Assembly (NCBI GenBank): GCA_943737045.1
Contig: CALSFV010000223.1
Location: 868,001-932,000 of the forward strand
Direction: 5' to 3'
DNA: 64,000 nucleotides
DNA from: Parapristionchus giblindavisi
Lineage: Eukaryota > Nematoda > Chromadorea > Rhabditida > Diplogasteridae
Position numbers and translations under genes: made by a program. The notes beneath the pieces were generated by a model. It saw only the letters and a program-made list of their open reading frames with translations, searched no databases and was not told where the DNA came from. Shown here one piece after another: positions 1 through 12,376 of the stretch (positions within the stretch are counted from its first letter, which is position 1; every line of letters begins with the position of its first letter).

Positions 1-484
1 CGAACTCCCGCATTCCTTAATTATCGATTAGTTAACACTCACAATATCAATTTCAGCTTATTCTAGAACAAGAGCGAAAAGAAGGTGAATCGGGTAGTAA
101 GTAAGTTGATTACATTAAGTAAGCGTGAAAGAAAGGGGGTCTTAATATGTAAGTCATAAGTCAAGTCTTAATAGGTAAGTTATAAGTTATAAGTCAAGTC
201 TTAATACGTAAGTCATAAGTCATGAAACGAGAAAAGTCTGACCAGGAGAAGGAGAAAGATGAGGGGAAGCAACCGCATGCACCAGTATGAGAGAAACGAA
301 ATGAAATGGGTGAGACAAGAACAATGAATTATATTAGATAGTTGAATCAGTTAATTCGAAACTCTCCGCGCTTCCCACACTCTCTCGTAGACAAAGAAAG
401 CGAGAGAGAGAGAGCATTAACGTGCAGAAATAGAATTCAAATTCGAAGAATTAGATAAAGAGTGCGCAATTCAGATTAAGGCGA

Positions 485-615
485 AAGAAGAAGAACTGGA
501 GAACAGGATTCGAACCCGCCACTATGCGCTATTTAGTCAGAAATGTTATCAATGACACTTGCATAGACGAGATGCAAGCGATTTGCATGACATTCGCGGG
601 CCTCCACCTTTAAAG
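485..615 (-). repeat. tRNA-derived SINE-like repeat, copy 1
   Basis: On the minus strand a pol III B-box-like GGGTTCGAATCC lies near 515, preceded by sequence that could be a decayed tRNA. On the plus strand the unit continues into GATTTGCATGACATTCG and CTCCACCTTTAA. The same order of parts recurs at about 13395-13580, which makes this a dispersed family and not a single tRNA gene. Confidence 0.5.
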
Positions 616-735
616 GGAGACTGACCTTACTCAATGATCTCTTCATTACGCACACTATTTCTCTGTTCTCTAACAACGAGAGAGCGTAGAGTGTTGAAGA
701 GACCGTTGACAAAGGTGTCAGCCCCTTTAAAGGGA
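608..735. repeat. Hairpin MITE, family B
   Basis: Inverted arms begin TTTAAAGGGAGACTGACCT and end with the complement; the centre carries CTCTCGTTGTTAGAGAACAG. Related copies, with arms reading AAAGGGAGCGTAACCTCACT, are at 6073-6305, about 36410-36515, 54602-54725 and 57100-57230. Non-autonomous inverted-repeat element; no coding capacity. Confidence 0.65.
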
Positions 736-1774
736 TAAAATGTTGATTTTAAATATTTAAAAAAAGTTGATCTAATATTGATAAGCTCAAAAAGTAGAAA
801 TATGCATTAGGAAGATTGAAACAACGATCTGATAAGAAGTTGGATTACCGTAACCTGATCCGCACAAAAGGCGAAGCTTCCCAACTACAGTATACCAACT
901 CCACCGAAAAGCTCTACTCGTCGTAGTGTTTTATTTAGTAATATTTTCCACTGCGGATCGAAGTATCATAACAAGTATCGAAGTACCGCCAAAAGTGGTA
1001 TCCAAGTTTGCCCACGGGGCCTACCTGTTTTGATATTTTCGATATTTTCGATCGATGTTTTACTAAAACATAACTCTGTGTTCAGTGAAGCTGCACGTTC
1101 CAAACTTGGTCGAGATAATATCCCATGAGCGAATCAAAGCTTGGTCGAGTATGAGCCCAATGCAGCTACATTTTGGAAAAAAATCAACCGTGTAATGGAA
1201 TTATCAAATTTGCAGTTCCGCAAAATTTAATTTATTTCTAATGGGCACTTTTCCCACGTGCCTAACCACGTGTATCCTGTGAATTCTGCCTACGACGCCG
1301 AATCAGCCAATTGATTCATCTGGCAATAAAATATAAAAGAACCTTGTTGCAAGAAATAAATACATTCGCCCTCCTTAAATGTCATGATTAATGGCGCATC
1401 ATCTCGCATGTTTAAAAAAATTGTTTTAGTTGTGATCGTTATATTATCGGATTAGGTTAGATCTGTCTGAAAATGAGACACTATAGCGCTTATTTGACAC
1501 GAAGTTGATAGTACGTTTTGCTTTACGGCTTTTCCCGTACATTGGATTTCAATATTCACTGAACTTACATTGAAAAGCTATAAAAATTCTTCTCAATAAC
1601 GTTGTGGGGCAGGGCCGGGATTTGACGTTTGACTTTTCGACGGATTTCACACGCTATCCATCCGTCAAATTTTTTTTTGACGAACACAGACAAATTTTGT
1701 TCGTCTACTCCGTTAAAAAGTATTAAAAATTGACGGTATATAAATTGTTTGTTTATGACATTTGCATTACAGAT

Positions 1775-4700
1775 ATGAAGTTGCTCATTCTTTTTTCAAT
1801 ATTGATTAATCTTTATCGATCGGATGATATGATAAGAGATCATCTCAATCAATTTATCGATCGATCAATATCTCCCTGTGATGATTTCTATCATCATGTC
1901 TGCTCGAAGAAAATGAACTTTTCGGATAGTTTTGTTGAGAAGTCGATAAAATTTTACAGTGATGTTCTGGAAAAGTTGGAAACTCCGACTGCAGACTCGG
2001 AGATGTTGGGGAAATCGAACGAGACAGTACGATTTATGCTTATAAAAATCATAAATTTAAGTTTCAGATCAACTTTCTAAGAGAAGTTAGCATTTCTGAG
2101 ACGATTTCTCTATTCAATTGCGATAAATTCGGCGAAATCGAAGTATTAAAGTAAGTGTTTTAAAAGTTCACACGAGAAATTTTGAAACTCTCCACTCTGT
2201 TCTCTTTCACTTGGGACCATTCGTCGTTCCAGTTATCCATTTCCGCTGCCAGCGAAAAAAAGAAAATGTTGAATATATAGAATGAAAATTTTCACAACTT
2301 CTCTCGAAAATATTCGCTAGGCTGCACACCAAAAATTGGTGACTAGATCACGCGATACAACAGGTCCGAAGAAGAGATTAGGCCTACCGGACTGAATTAG
2401 CCTTGAATTATCACTGGCCTAGCAGTGCTCACCCGCAGGACTTCGTGTGCTTTGAATAACGGGATGTACCTTTACCTTTTACCTTTCAGTCTGCACATAC
2501 AAAAATATAAAGTTTGCCCACACGAAATATTTGCGAAACAAAGTATTTGTATTTTTTGCTGAATTTGTAAAAGTCATATAGATTGTGAAATATATAAAAA
2601 AATACATTAAATTAGGTGCGGCAACGATACTGAGTGTCTCATCCAAAGCTTTCTCCCATACCTTACACCTATCCACACATTTGCCGGCATCTTTTCAATC
2701 ACTATGGTGAGTGAAATATTTTTGAATAATCATTAAATATTTAAATATTAAATAATTATTTCACTTAGAATAGATTTACATGTAGTAAAAATCAGCAAAA
2801 GATGATTCACTGGAGGGGATTCGAACCGCGACCTCCGTTTTCTCTTTTTGCTGTTTAATTTCAGAAAGAGTCATTCAACATTTCTACTGTCGATCAGAAC
2901 GTTTCTGGGATCAGGAACACATTTTGCACGCGGCTAAATGACGATTTTCGCAGAATTCTGGACCTACTTATAGTTATTTATTTCCCTTTTTTTAAATAAT
3001 AATATTATAATTTAATAATATTAAACTCTTATAGTTATTTATATATATTTTAGATTTTTTGATCTATAAAAAAATCTGCATATAATAGTATCTACTTTTC
3101 ATTGAGTGTTCATGCAAACCTGTATGCTTGTAGTACATCCTTCAGTATTGTTGAATTAATTGTGCTTCACAAATTAAATTATTCAGGGATTAGCGCCATT
3201 CTACATGAAAGTTCATCAGAGAATAGCGCTCATGGAATATCTGAAAGCTGATGGAGTAGCGGAAAAGTTTCCATTTCGTGAATTTCATAATATGGCCAGG
3301 CGAGTTAGGGAGAAGATACAAAAGACTGTTGAGGTCAGTTGGAATATTCTAGTAATATAATATTATTATTATTATTATAATAGCATGTATGCGTATTCGA
3401 GAAAACACGGAAATTAATAAAACTAGAAGATGGATAAGTAGGTCATCAAACTTCATTTACAGGAAACAAAATGGGCTGAGGGAGTAACCACTTTCCCCGG
3501 TGGTCCCGGACTCAATGCTACTTCTGTGCTAGACCAAGTCCACTTTCTCAACGAAGATATGCCGAAGGAGTTGGACACGTCATCGCTCAAAGCCCTTAGT
3601 GCAATGTATAAAGAGATTTATGATGAGGAATACCGAATGAGGTTGGTCTCCCGAATGGTTTATATGGCGCATTATTGGCCAACCTATGTTGTTTTATTTA
3701 AATTTTACGTTTAAAATGCATGCAAACTTAGACTTGTATCTCTATTAATATTATTTATTTAATTGTCTCTATACGATCACTTCATTCTAATTCTTATTCT
3801 TTATTCCGTCATATTATGCGTAACATGAAAATGAGGTAACAGGCATTGATGGATGTGCTTGCGTAGCGATATAGATGCGGCTTTTCGCAGTTTGAGAGCT
3901 AATTGTAAGGACGAATCTGGGAAAAGGTTCTTAACTACTCCGGGGTGGGATGTAACTAAATCAGTGGATAAAGAGTTCCAAACATCAATTAGTCTAGATG
4001 TACAGGAGGATAATGTTCAATGAATACGAAATGGGAGCGATGTACGGTATGGTTCGATAAATCTGTGGTCTCTCGTTATGATGAAAATAAAACAATGTCA
4101 GGCTATATCAATTTCAGGTTAAATCAATTTCAGGTTAAATAAATTTCAGGTTAATTAGCGGATGCGACAAATGCGATGAGGTAATCGTCGTGGTCTCCGT
4201 AATCAATCGTTTGTACCAAGTCCAAGACAAGGTATGCATACCCTTCATTTCTCTGAAAAACCAATCTGTAAAGAGCGAAAACCATGCTCTATCGCACATC
4301 AAATCTATATCGTACGTATATCATACATAAAGCGATTTCAGTCCACATCGTATGATGTCGTTCGCGTTCCCAACACTGGTCGATTCAATGCAATGTTTGA
4401 TCCTTACTTCCAATTAGTCTACATTCAGGAGCCCATGTTCTATCCCCTTTTTGGTTCGTCTATTTTGGGAAAATTCAAAATATATGAAAGGTATTCAGAT
4501 TCAAACACAACGCAGAGCAACTTGGTACGTTCTACTTATTCGGAAATAATTGAAACGCAAAAAGCGTTCTTGAATTTTTTGGTTTTTATCAATGATGTGT
4601 TAACTGAAACAGGAAAAACACTAAATAATTAAAGGGAATAACTCCACCACCGACAACAAATAATGCCCTAACATTTTTCTAGCTCGCTATCTCGCAGTTT

Positions 4701-7027
4701 GTGGCCCATGAGTTCTTCCACGCGTTTATTTCTCCGGAACTGAGAATCGAATCGCCAATTTTTGGAAAACAAGCCGAGTGCTTGATAATACATTACAAGC
4801 AAACTTGCCAAAAGTTTGGAATTATGGTAAGTATTATATAACACGAGTCTTTTGAAAATAATATTCTTTGGAGTCAGTTCAGCAATTTTGACCGATTTAT
4901 ACATACCAAGGTATTTTTTCTCGCACCATACGTCCCGGGGCCAACACCATACATTTTCGGCGCCCTCACATAAATTTATTTATATAGTGGAAGGACTTAG
5001 AAAAATCGCTACTTTTCGCTTAATTTGTGGTCTTTAGCATAACATAGAGCCATATGTAGTGGGCCAATCTTGAAAATGAGCCATATCCTCACATTTTTAG
5101 GGCATGAAAATGTATGGACCAACCCCCGCGGCGAACACCATTTCGAGAACGACGGCGCGGTAAGACGGCGTACGCCGCGGCGGTAGCTTACCACCACCCC
5201 GCGGTGTACACTCTCGTCCCACACCGTGGCGTATACCGTCGACTACCCCACGAAATACAGTGCTGGCCAAAAAAAATTCAAGTCGATTGATGGAGTGTGA
5301 AGGAAGTTATCGATGAAAAATATGAATGTAATGCTTTTTTGGCAAGTACTGTATGTCTAGAGGCCAAATCCCTCCGGCGTAGGTTGTCTCAAAGTCTTTT
5401 CCCGCGGTGTTCGCCAAGTAATTTAGATTGCGTACGCGAGTCACAAATACCGGAGGAATAAAATTATAAAAGTAGCGAAATATTTTGGCATGATTTCGCA
5501 TCTCTTGGATGTATGATAAATTAATTTAACATAAATTTTTTCAAGCCCGCGTGCAATTCTGGAGAGCAAACCTTTAACGAAGACGGTCCCGATTCTGCAG
5601 GAAATCGAATAATCATTGACATAATGAACGATATCTATGGAGATGCTATTGATGTATGCCCTCTTGGTATATTCTGTGAGCTTGATAAAGCCACACCACT
5701 CGCAAATTTGAAACCCTGCGCTCTGGCCACGCTCTCTCGCATTCTTTGCCTGCGAGAGTATTGTCAATGCGGAGAGTAAAATTAGCTTGAGGTGTGCCTT
5801 TAAACTAAATTGAACAATTCACGGCTTTTTCATTCTGCAGAGCATAATATATACATACATACATGTATAATATAATATGTATAATATGTATAATAGTATA
5901 ATATATCGTTCAGCTTTCATTTCAGATGCTAGAGTACGCAGATCTGGGTATAACTAAAAGGCAAGCGCTCTTCTACGGAATCGCAGCGACGATGTGCAGT
6001 CCAGAGGTTGGCTCATTTGTCTTGAAAAAAAACTAAATACTTAACAGAACAAATAAATTCTTGTTTTTTTGTAAAGAGCTTAAAGGGAGTGTAACCTCTC
6101 TCAATGATCTCTTCAACACTCTACGCTCTCTCGTTGTTAGAGAACAGAGAACAAATAAATTCTTGTTTTTTTTGTAAAGAGCTTAAAGGGAGCGTAACCT
6201 CTCTCAATGGTCTCTTCAACGGTCTACACTGTCTCGTTGTGAGAGAACAAAGAAACAGTGTGTGTAATGAAGAGACTGTTGAGAGAGGTTATGCTCCCTT
6301 TTTTTACGCTCTAACAAAAAAATTAATTTTCAGTACATGCTGCAAATAAATAACTATTGAATACATTATATAGATAGTAGAGTATATTCAATTATTTCCA
6401 TTTTTATATTCTTTTTAGATTAAAATGGCTGAAAATACGAATATTTTTTCCCAGGAAGAAGGCCAGATCTCGTCTTTTGATGTCCATAGCTTGCATCTAA
6501 TGCGTGTGAATGGAATGTTCTCGCAATCGGCTGAATTTGCCTCTGCATTCTCGTGCACGAATGGAGACAGAATGGTGGTTAATGAGGTCTGGCTTATTGT
6601 CACTGCTTCAGAATATAATAATTCAGTACCACTCGAAAAAAATAGTATAAATGTCTAATATTGACGTCCTTTCCTTGCAGTTTCTTTCATTTTTTATATC
6701 TTTTTTGGACTTGCCCGGTGTTCTGGTCCCTTGTTCTGAGGTAGTGATGTATCTGAAACTGGAAATTGAAGGGATAATATAGTTCTCTGACCTCAGAGAA
6801 CACGTAAGAGAGTTCGATAAAATAAGTGCTGAGGACGACAACAACGATTGCATCATCGTAGCATGCATTTCTCATGAATAACGAATAACAAAACGTAATT
6901 GCATTGGTACTGTGAAACCAAGGAAACCAAGAATAGAACTTACATCATGTTATTCTTTCGTGGAAGCACTGATTGTTCTATCTCTTTTCAGGATGAAGTG
7001 TGTCACTTGTTCGGAGAATTCGCATAA
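1775..7027 (+). CDS. M13 (neprilysin-like) zinc metallopeptidase, 14 exons
   Basis: Joined exons 1775-2026, 2068-2150, 2616-2706, 2865-2972, 3187-3333, 3463-3641, 3867-3926, 4150-4231, 4342-4524, 4683-4826, 5546-5653, 5926-6006, 6419-6586 and 6992-7027 keep phase and give 573 aa. The start is the ATG opening a hydrophobic signal sequence (MKLLILFSILINL), so a secreted enzyme is likely. Family marks in order: PCDDFYHHVC near residue 34; NAMF in place of NAYY; HEFFH (exon 4683-4826); NEDGPD, matching the E-x-x-x-D ligand motif; DVHS with RVNG (exon 6419-6586); and a C-terminal Cys in VCHLF. Neprilysins cleave small peptides outside the cell. The protein is shorter than the usual 700-780 aa, the Gly before HExxH is Ala, and the final C-x-x-W lacks Trp. 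Exons 7 and 8 are the least certain. Confidence 0.85.
2335..2478 (-). repeat. SINE-like repeat, family S, in an M13 gene intron
   Basis: Reverse-complement copy of the repeat at 18290-18545. Both share AAAGGTAAAGG, a segment about CCCGTTATTCAAAGCACACG, GTCCTGCG, and CACTGCTAGGCCAGTGATAA followed by TTCAAGGC. Further copies are at 48865-48945 and 55484-55590, with a fragment at 36375-36412. It lies between coding exons ending at 2150 and starting at 2616. Confidence 0.6.
5258..5351. mobile_element. Tc1-type MITE, 94 bp, TA target site
   Basis: The ends read CAGTGCTGGCCAAAAAAA and, reversed, CAGTACTTGCCAAAAAAG, flanked by TA at 5256-5257 and 5352-5353. CAGTGCTGGCCAAAAA is the typical start of nematode Tc1-like terminal repeats. 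There is no room for a transposase. It sits in the intron between M13 exons 4683-4826 and 5546-5653. Confidence 0.7.
6073..6305. repeat. Hairpin MITE family B, two nested or tandem copies
   Basis: AAAGGGAGTGTAACCTCTCT and AAAGGGAGCGTAACCTCTCT occur about 108 bp apart, followed by one matching reverse arm (GAGAGAGGTTATGCTCCCTT). The repeated segment TAAATTCTTGTTTTTTTG shows that a partial local duplication took place. It lies in the intron between M13 exons 5926-6006 and 6419-6586. Confidence 0.6.
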
Positions 7028-7194
7028 ACACTAAACTTTGGATCGATAAATTTAAAATCTGTTTTATACGTTTGTGATTTATTTGTATCAAAAAGAGCCG
7101 AATAAAGTTTGTCAAAGATTCCATGTAGCACATAGGAACCATTCGCCGCAAATGTAGCGTTTTTCTAGACAACAAAAAAGCAATACATATACAG

Positions 7195-7499
7195 TAGAGT
7201 TGGCTATTCGGGGGTTGCGGCCCGCAATGGCCTTGACTCTTTATTTCTAATGATTGCGGGCCCGCAATGCGGTGTAAAATCATTGCGGGCCCGCAATGCC
7301 ATTGCGGGCCCGCAATGATTTTGTTCTCTCAAGCAAACGAGAGAGCGAAGGAAAGTGAAGAGAACAAAAGAACGACCGATCACAAAAAGTGGCCAGATAG
7401 GAATAAAGTAGTCATTGCGGGCCGCAATGCTATTGCGGGCCCGCAATGATTTAACAAGCATTGCGGGCCCGCAATGCGTGTCCGTTATTGCCAACCCTA
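7195..7499. mobile_element. hAT-like MITE, 305 bp, 8-bp target duplication
   Basis: Imperfect terminal repeats TAGAGTTGGCTAT and TAGGGTTGGCAAT (reversed right end) are bounded by identical 8-bp direct repeats ATATACAG at 7187-7194 and 7500-7507. An 8-bp duplication and a CAGGGTTGGC-type end are hAT hallmarks. Inside are at least six copies of the palindrome ATTGCGGGCCCGCAAT, full or slightly decayed, arranged on both sides of a central hairpin. Confidence 0.7.
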
Positions 7500-7635
7500 A
7501 TATACAGTACATTTATCAGATTACGGAACTGCATTCTATTCTTCAAGGTCTGAGGACTAGTTTGTGGTTATACATTTTATGCGGACAATACTTATGAAGA
7601 AAAAAAAATGAGTGTTTCAGAAAAACCACCTCGCA

Positions 7636-7712
7636 ACCCCCAACGCCGCGTGTCCGACGCGGCGGAGGGGGTTACGGCGTAGGCACATAAGGCAAATGTA
7701 ACGGTGCATAAA
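7636..7712. repeat. GC-rich hairpin MITE, family C (partial)
   Basis: Part of a family whose centre reads CCGCGT..GACGCGGCGGAGG and whose arms read GTTACGGCGTAGGCACATAA / GGCAAATGTAAC. Better copies are at 14115-14236, 34050-34130, 34318-34425 and 61750-61860. The GC-rich core stands out from the AT-rich background. Confidence 0.5.
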
Positions 7713-8059
7713 AGATGAGCATTGGACTTACCGATCGATTTGTATGGCTACATAATTGACTTAGGAATAAGAAAATGGGTACAAAATTAACCTACTGATA
7801 AGAAAATCTTATCAACTGGAGTGATTCAGGTCTGGGTACAAAATTGACCTATTGATAAGAAAATTGACAATCATGATTCTTTGTATCAAAAATCAATCGA
7901 TCTATCAATGCAGTGATTTTCTTCTTTTTTTGATAATGAATCCCGGTAGCATTTCCCACCAGGAACCCGGTAAATTTCCTACCACGATCCTTGCCTTTAG
8001 CCTGATATTACATAATTTTCCGGGTTCCTGGTAGGAATAAAACAGAGTGCAGCCCCGCC

Positions 8060-8245
8060 TATGGCATTTCGAAACTTAGTCTACTTAAAGTCTGCACTTG
8101 AAGTATACTTGTTAGCCAACTTCAAGTCAAACGTAGTCGTTAAAGTTAGTCGTCAAATGTTCATTTCGTCAAATGATCTTTCACTTGAAGTCGTTTACGT
8201 CAAGTCGACTTAGTTTAAGTAGACTTTACGTTTCGAAATACCAGG
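8060..8245. repeat. Foldback repeat built from AAGTCTACTT units
   Basis: TTTCGAAACTTAGTCTACTT at the left and AAGTAGACTTTACGTTTCGA at the right are inverted copies. Between them are many degenerate CACTTGAAGT units. It resembles the family at 24633-24858 and 50383-50590. Confidence 0.5.
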
Positions 8246-8389
8246 ATTTTAGATTAGATTAGAACAACTTTATTCAGCCCATTGGGGTCAGCTGGGTGCA
8301 TACCAGGGGTCCATGCAATCTGTCACAGTTTGCGAGAAACTTCGAAGGAAAGTTCGCAACTTTCTTTCGAACTTTGTTGCGAACTTTTA

Positions 8390-10632
8390 AAACGCATTCT
8401 CCATTACAGCGGAGGGGCGGCGGCGGGGGCATGGCACAATGTTTCAAAATCATCGTGGGCGACTCATATTTGATGGTTGGAATCCCTAGAGGCGGCATAC
8501 ACTTCAGCCGAAAAATTGACCCAAATTATCGATTTTTGATCTACCAAAAGTCGAAAAATCAAAGTGTGATTTCCATGGCATGTTATATACCATTCGATAG
8601 AGGTTCGAAAGTTATATACGAATCCCAAGTTTCATAAATTTTCATAGCACCGTTATCGAGATATCTCCGATTTTCCGATTTTTGACAAGATTTTTTTGTT
8701 TTGATCTCATGGCTTACTACGTTAATATCATTTCCCATTCCTGGATCTTTGATATGTTATGTAAAAATGGACGGGCTATCCGAATATCACACTCATTTGG
8801 ACCTGCTAGGTGCCATTCATAGTGATATCATGTGAATTTTGACCCCATTCTAACGCCCAAACGCCGACGCAGGTTCGAATCCGGGCTCAGGCATATTTTT
8901 TTGCAAATTTTTACTCGCCTCAAATTTTACTTTAAATTATATATTCATGTGATTTTCCGTCTTTTCAATAATTTATTGTACGAAATAGCCACAGACATTA
9001 TCAGAAATACTAAAAAAATCTTATAACTGATAAAATATCGGAAAAAGTCATGGGACGAGCGAATATAACGGTTTTTCGACCGCGATACTTCTTTAAAATG
9101 CTTTTTTTGCTATTTTCTGTTAGAAGAAGATAAATATGCAACAAAACTCTCAACATCTCGGATGTTGCAAATTGTTAGAAAAATTGTAGACAAAAAACAA
9201 AGATCAAAGTAAAAAGATCAGAGAGCAAAGTTCAACAATACTGTAAAAACTTTTGTGAATATTTCTTAACATATATAGGACCTTTGAAAATAATATATTT
9301 CATCAAAAAAGTGTAGGGACTACTCCGATTTGATGTTGTAGATGGGTTGAAAATTTGAGCCTCAAAACTGTAAACTCATTGTCAGCTTATAGATATGCTA
9401 ACGACCCGTTCAAACAATAAGGGCCAAAATGATGCAAGTGGTGAGTGATGTTTATGCACAGATCATGGTAGTCATAGCTCTTCATTCGTCCTCAGGGAAT
9501 TTTTTTTGGAAGGACTGATTTTGAGATCCTACCGTTCACAGGACAAGTCTTCTAAAATTATGATTCCTCCGCAGGTAGCTTTGCAATGTATCGTAAATTT
9601 TCTTTTATTTTGGGTTAGTTCTGATTCCTTTCAGACCCACAGCTAACGTTCTGCTGAGGGCTACATGGTTACAGCGCGTGAACTTAAACTTGCTCTTTCT
9701 CTCCCTCGCAGTTGTCGTCCCTGCGCATCGTTTGATGAAATCCTATTTTCAAAGCTCTTATATATGTTAGAGATGTACACAAAAGTTTTTACTTTATTAC
9801 TGAGCTTTTGTCTCTGATCTTTGTACTTTGATCTTTGAACTTTGTCTAAAAATTTTCTAACAATTTGTGACATCAGAGATGTTAAGAGTTTCATTGCATA
9901 TTTATCTTTTCTAACATAAAATAGCAAAAAAACATTTTCAAGAAGTATCGCGGTCGAAAAACCGTTATTTTGGCTCCTCCCATGACTTTTTCCGATATTT
10001 TATCAGTTATAAGATTTTTTTAGTATTTCTGATTTTGTCTGTGGCTATTTCGTACAATAAATTATTGAAAAGACGGAAAATCACATGAATATATAATTTA
10101 AAGTAAAATTTGAGGCGAATAAAAATTTGCAAAAAATTATGCCTGGGCCCAGATTCGAACCTGCGTCGGCGTTTGGGCGTTAGAATGGGGTCAAAATTCA
10201 CATGATATCACTATGAATGGCACCTAGCAGGTCCAAATGAGTGTGATATTCGGATAGCCCGTCCATTTTTACATAACATATCAAAGATCCAGGAATGGGA
10301 AATGATATTAACATAGTAAGCCATGAGATCAAAACAAAAAAATCTTGTCAAAAATCGGAAAATCGGAGATATCTCGATAACGGTGCTATGAAAATTTATG
10401 AAACTTGGGATTCGTATATAACTTTCGAACCTCTATCGAATGGTATATAACATGCCATGGAAATCACACTTTAATTTTTCGACTTTTGGTAGATCAAAAA
10501 TCGATAATTTGGGTCAATTTTTCGGCTGAAGTGTATGCCGCCTCTAGGGATTCCAACCATCAAATATGAGTCGCCCACGATGATTTTGAAACATTGTGCC
10601 ATGCCCCCGCCGCCCTTATGGAGAACGCGTTT
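8390..10632. mobile_element. Foldback element FB1, 2243 bp, TA-flanked
   Basis: Two long inverted arms (about 8390-9320 and 9700-10632) surround a loop of roughly 380 bp. The ends read AAACGCATTCTCC and AAACGCGTTCTCC (reversed) with TA on both sides (8388-8389, 10633-10634), as in Tc1/mariner-type insertion. Each arm carries GACGCAGGTTCGAATC or a close variant, resembling a tRNA T-arm/B box, near 8867 and 10158. The loop at about 9340-9665 matches the arms of element FB3 at 28680-29005. No transposase is visible; small ORFs inside are arm sequence read in both orientations. Confidence 0.75.
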
Positions 10633-10634
10633 TA

Positions 10635-12186
10635 ATAGATTGCATGGACCACAGGGGCAGAATCTCCCGTCGTTCATGCGAATCCACGAGTTGGAACTTC
10701 TCTGTTTTTACTTACCAGGTTCATTTGCAATTCAAATACCCACTCATTTTGGCAGTGATTGACCACGCGAAAGAGCATAATGAGTGAAGAATGGGAGGGG
10801 GGATAGAGGAGAGTTTAAACTTGAACAGAACAAAACAGAAATACACTTTATCAAGATTAACTAAACAGTGTTTCCACTGAATCTGAAGTGTCATAAAAGG
10901 GGATCTTCTTTCTTTAAATTATTCTTCTTTCATCTCCTTATGATCCGCAATTGAGGCACTTGTTCAGTATCCAAGCCACTACTCTTTGACGTTTTTGAAT
11001 AGCGAGTGGTGAGAGAATCCAGAAATATAATAATTTAGAAATGAAGCAACCCACGAAGATCTCGTTCAAACTTCGTCCATAGTGGCTTCTATTGTAGGCG
11101 TACCATCCCTGACTTGCCAAGTGTCTACTGGGAAGGGATCCTTTTGCGATGCAGATCTTGATTCGGTGAGAGAAGAAGAGACGAACGAGAGACGAACCGC
11201 TCAGAACCGTGGCAAACGAAACGAATCTTGACACTTGACAACTTGACAGGACCAGAATACAGAGAACTGCCCAGGAGTCCGCTTGATCCCCTGGAACAAT
11301 TTAGTGACCAATAAATAATACAATTTTTTTTGTTGAAAATTCGTGTGAAAGTCCAAATCCTTTGAAAGGAAATAAACTCAAAAATAAATCACTGTACGAT
11401 ATTTCCGAACTTGCGTGATTTCTTCCGAGACCTCGCGCAGTCATTTTTCGTACGATTGCTCTAACATAGAGTAAACAATTTATCATATAATTACAAAAAA
11501 ATTAATATCAATAAGCAATTACAACGTGAAAACTTTCGTGGCAAACGTGGCAAGAATAAGTCCAATCAAAGTAAATGAATTGGAGGAACCTGTAAAAGCA
11601 TAGATTGAATTAAGTAAATCGATTGATTAAAGCCACGCCCCATGCTAATTCGAAACTTGCCGCTCTGGAAATACTCTCTCACTTTCTTTGTCAACGAGAG
11701 AGCGTTGCCAGAGCGGAGAATATAATTAGCATGGGTTATTCCTTTAACGAACCTGATGTAACGTGAATAAGGAATCGAGGTGTGTGCGATGCATCAGAGG
11801 TAGTAACTGATAGAGAAAGTGATCTAGCGAACGCTCCCGTTTGATCGAGTCCCGTTGATGAAGTTATTTTGATACTTAATGTTGATTGATTGATTGATTG
11901 ATTTATTAAGGATATGAATCTTTATGGGGAGGCTAGTTCATCTTTCTTATAACGAAAGATACTGTGAGCAAAGAATAACCAATCGATAGATAAAGACAGT
12001 CAAATAAGAGAAAGCAAGCGGCCAGTCACTGCATTATAATAAATAAATATAAATATATATCATATAAATATATAATAAAATATATATAATATAATATATA
12101 ATATAAATATACTCACTCCTTCTGATCTTGTCCTTGTGTAGAAATGACCACGGTTTCATTTGAATTGATATCAGATACAGTATATG
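10635..12186. other. Mostly gene-free; ambiguous coding-like stretch at 10940-11175
   Basis: Between 10940 and 11175 both strands contain open stretches of plausible composition. On plus, a 40-codon stretch ends at a GTGAGA donor near 11165. On minus there is a roughly 33-codon stretch ending at a GTTTGA site and a second ending in TGA near 10941. No consistent splice chain could be built on either strand, so I do not call a gene. The rest is AT-rich spacer and one family A hairpin. Confidence 0.35.
11628..11752. repeat. Hairpin MITE, family A
   Basis: Arms of the form GCTAATTCGAAACTTGCCGC and GCGGAGAATATAATTAGC with a loop at CTTTGTCAACGAGAGAG. This is the commonest repeat in the window, with more than 20 copies, mostly in introns and spacers. 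Ends are near TTAAAG / CTTTAA. Confidence 0.6.

Positions 12187-12371
<185 letters not shown>

Positions 12372-12376
<5 letters not shown>

Larger units (their letters stand above)
1..1774. other. No gene seen; repeats upstream of the M13 gene
   Basis: No coding exon could be supported here. The stretch holds a short tandem array of TAAGTCATAAGTCAAGTCTTAA-like units near 145-225, a tRNA-derived repeat (485-615) and a hairpin element (608-735). The promoter of the downstream peptidase gene is probably in the last few hundred bases, but no specific site is recognisable. Confidence 0.5.

Noticed and set aside
5009..5224. GC-rich ORF on minus upstream of the Tc1-type MITE
   Set aside because: Composition reflects a GC-rich hairpin repeat (CGCGGCGGTAG and relatives) in an M13 intron; no splice sites or domain.
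8832..10201. Matching ORFs on opposite strands (8832-9026 plus, 10007-10201 minus)
   Set aside because: They are the same foldback arm of FB1 read from both ends, not two genes.
10938..11234. 98-codon minus ORF
   Set aside because: Two other frames over the same bases look equally coding-like and no splice chain could be made, so no gene is called.
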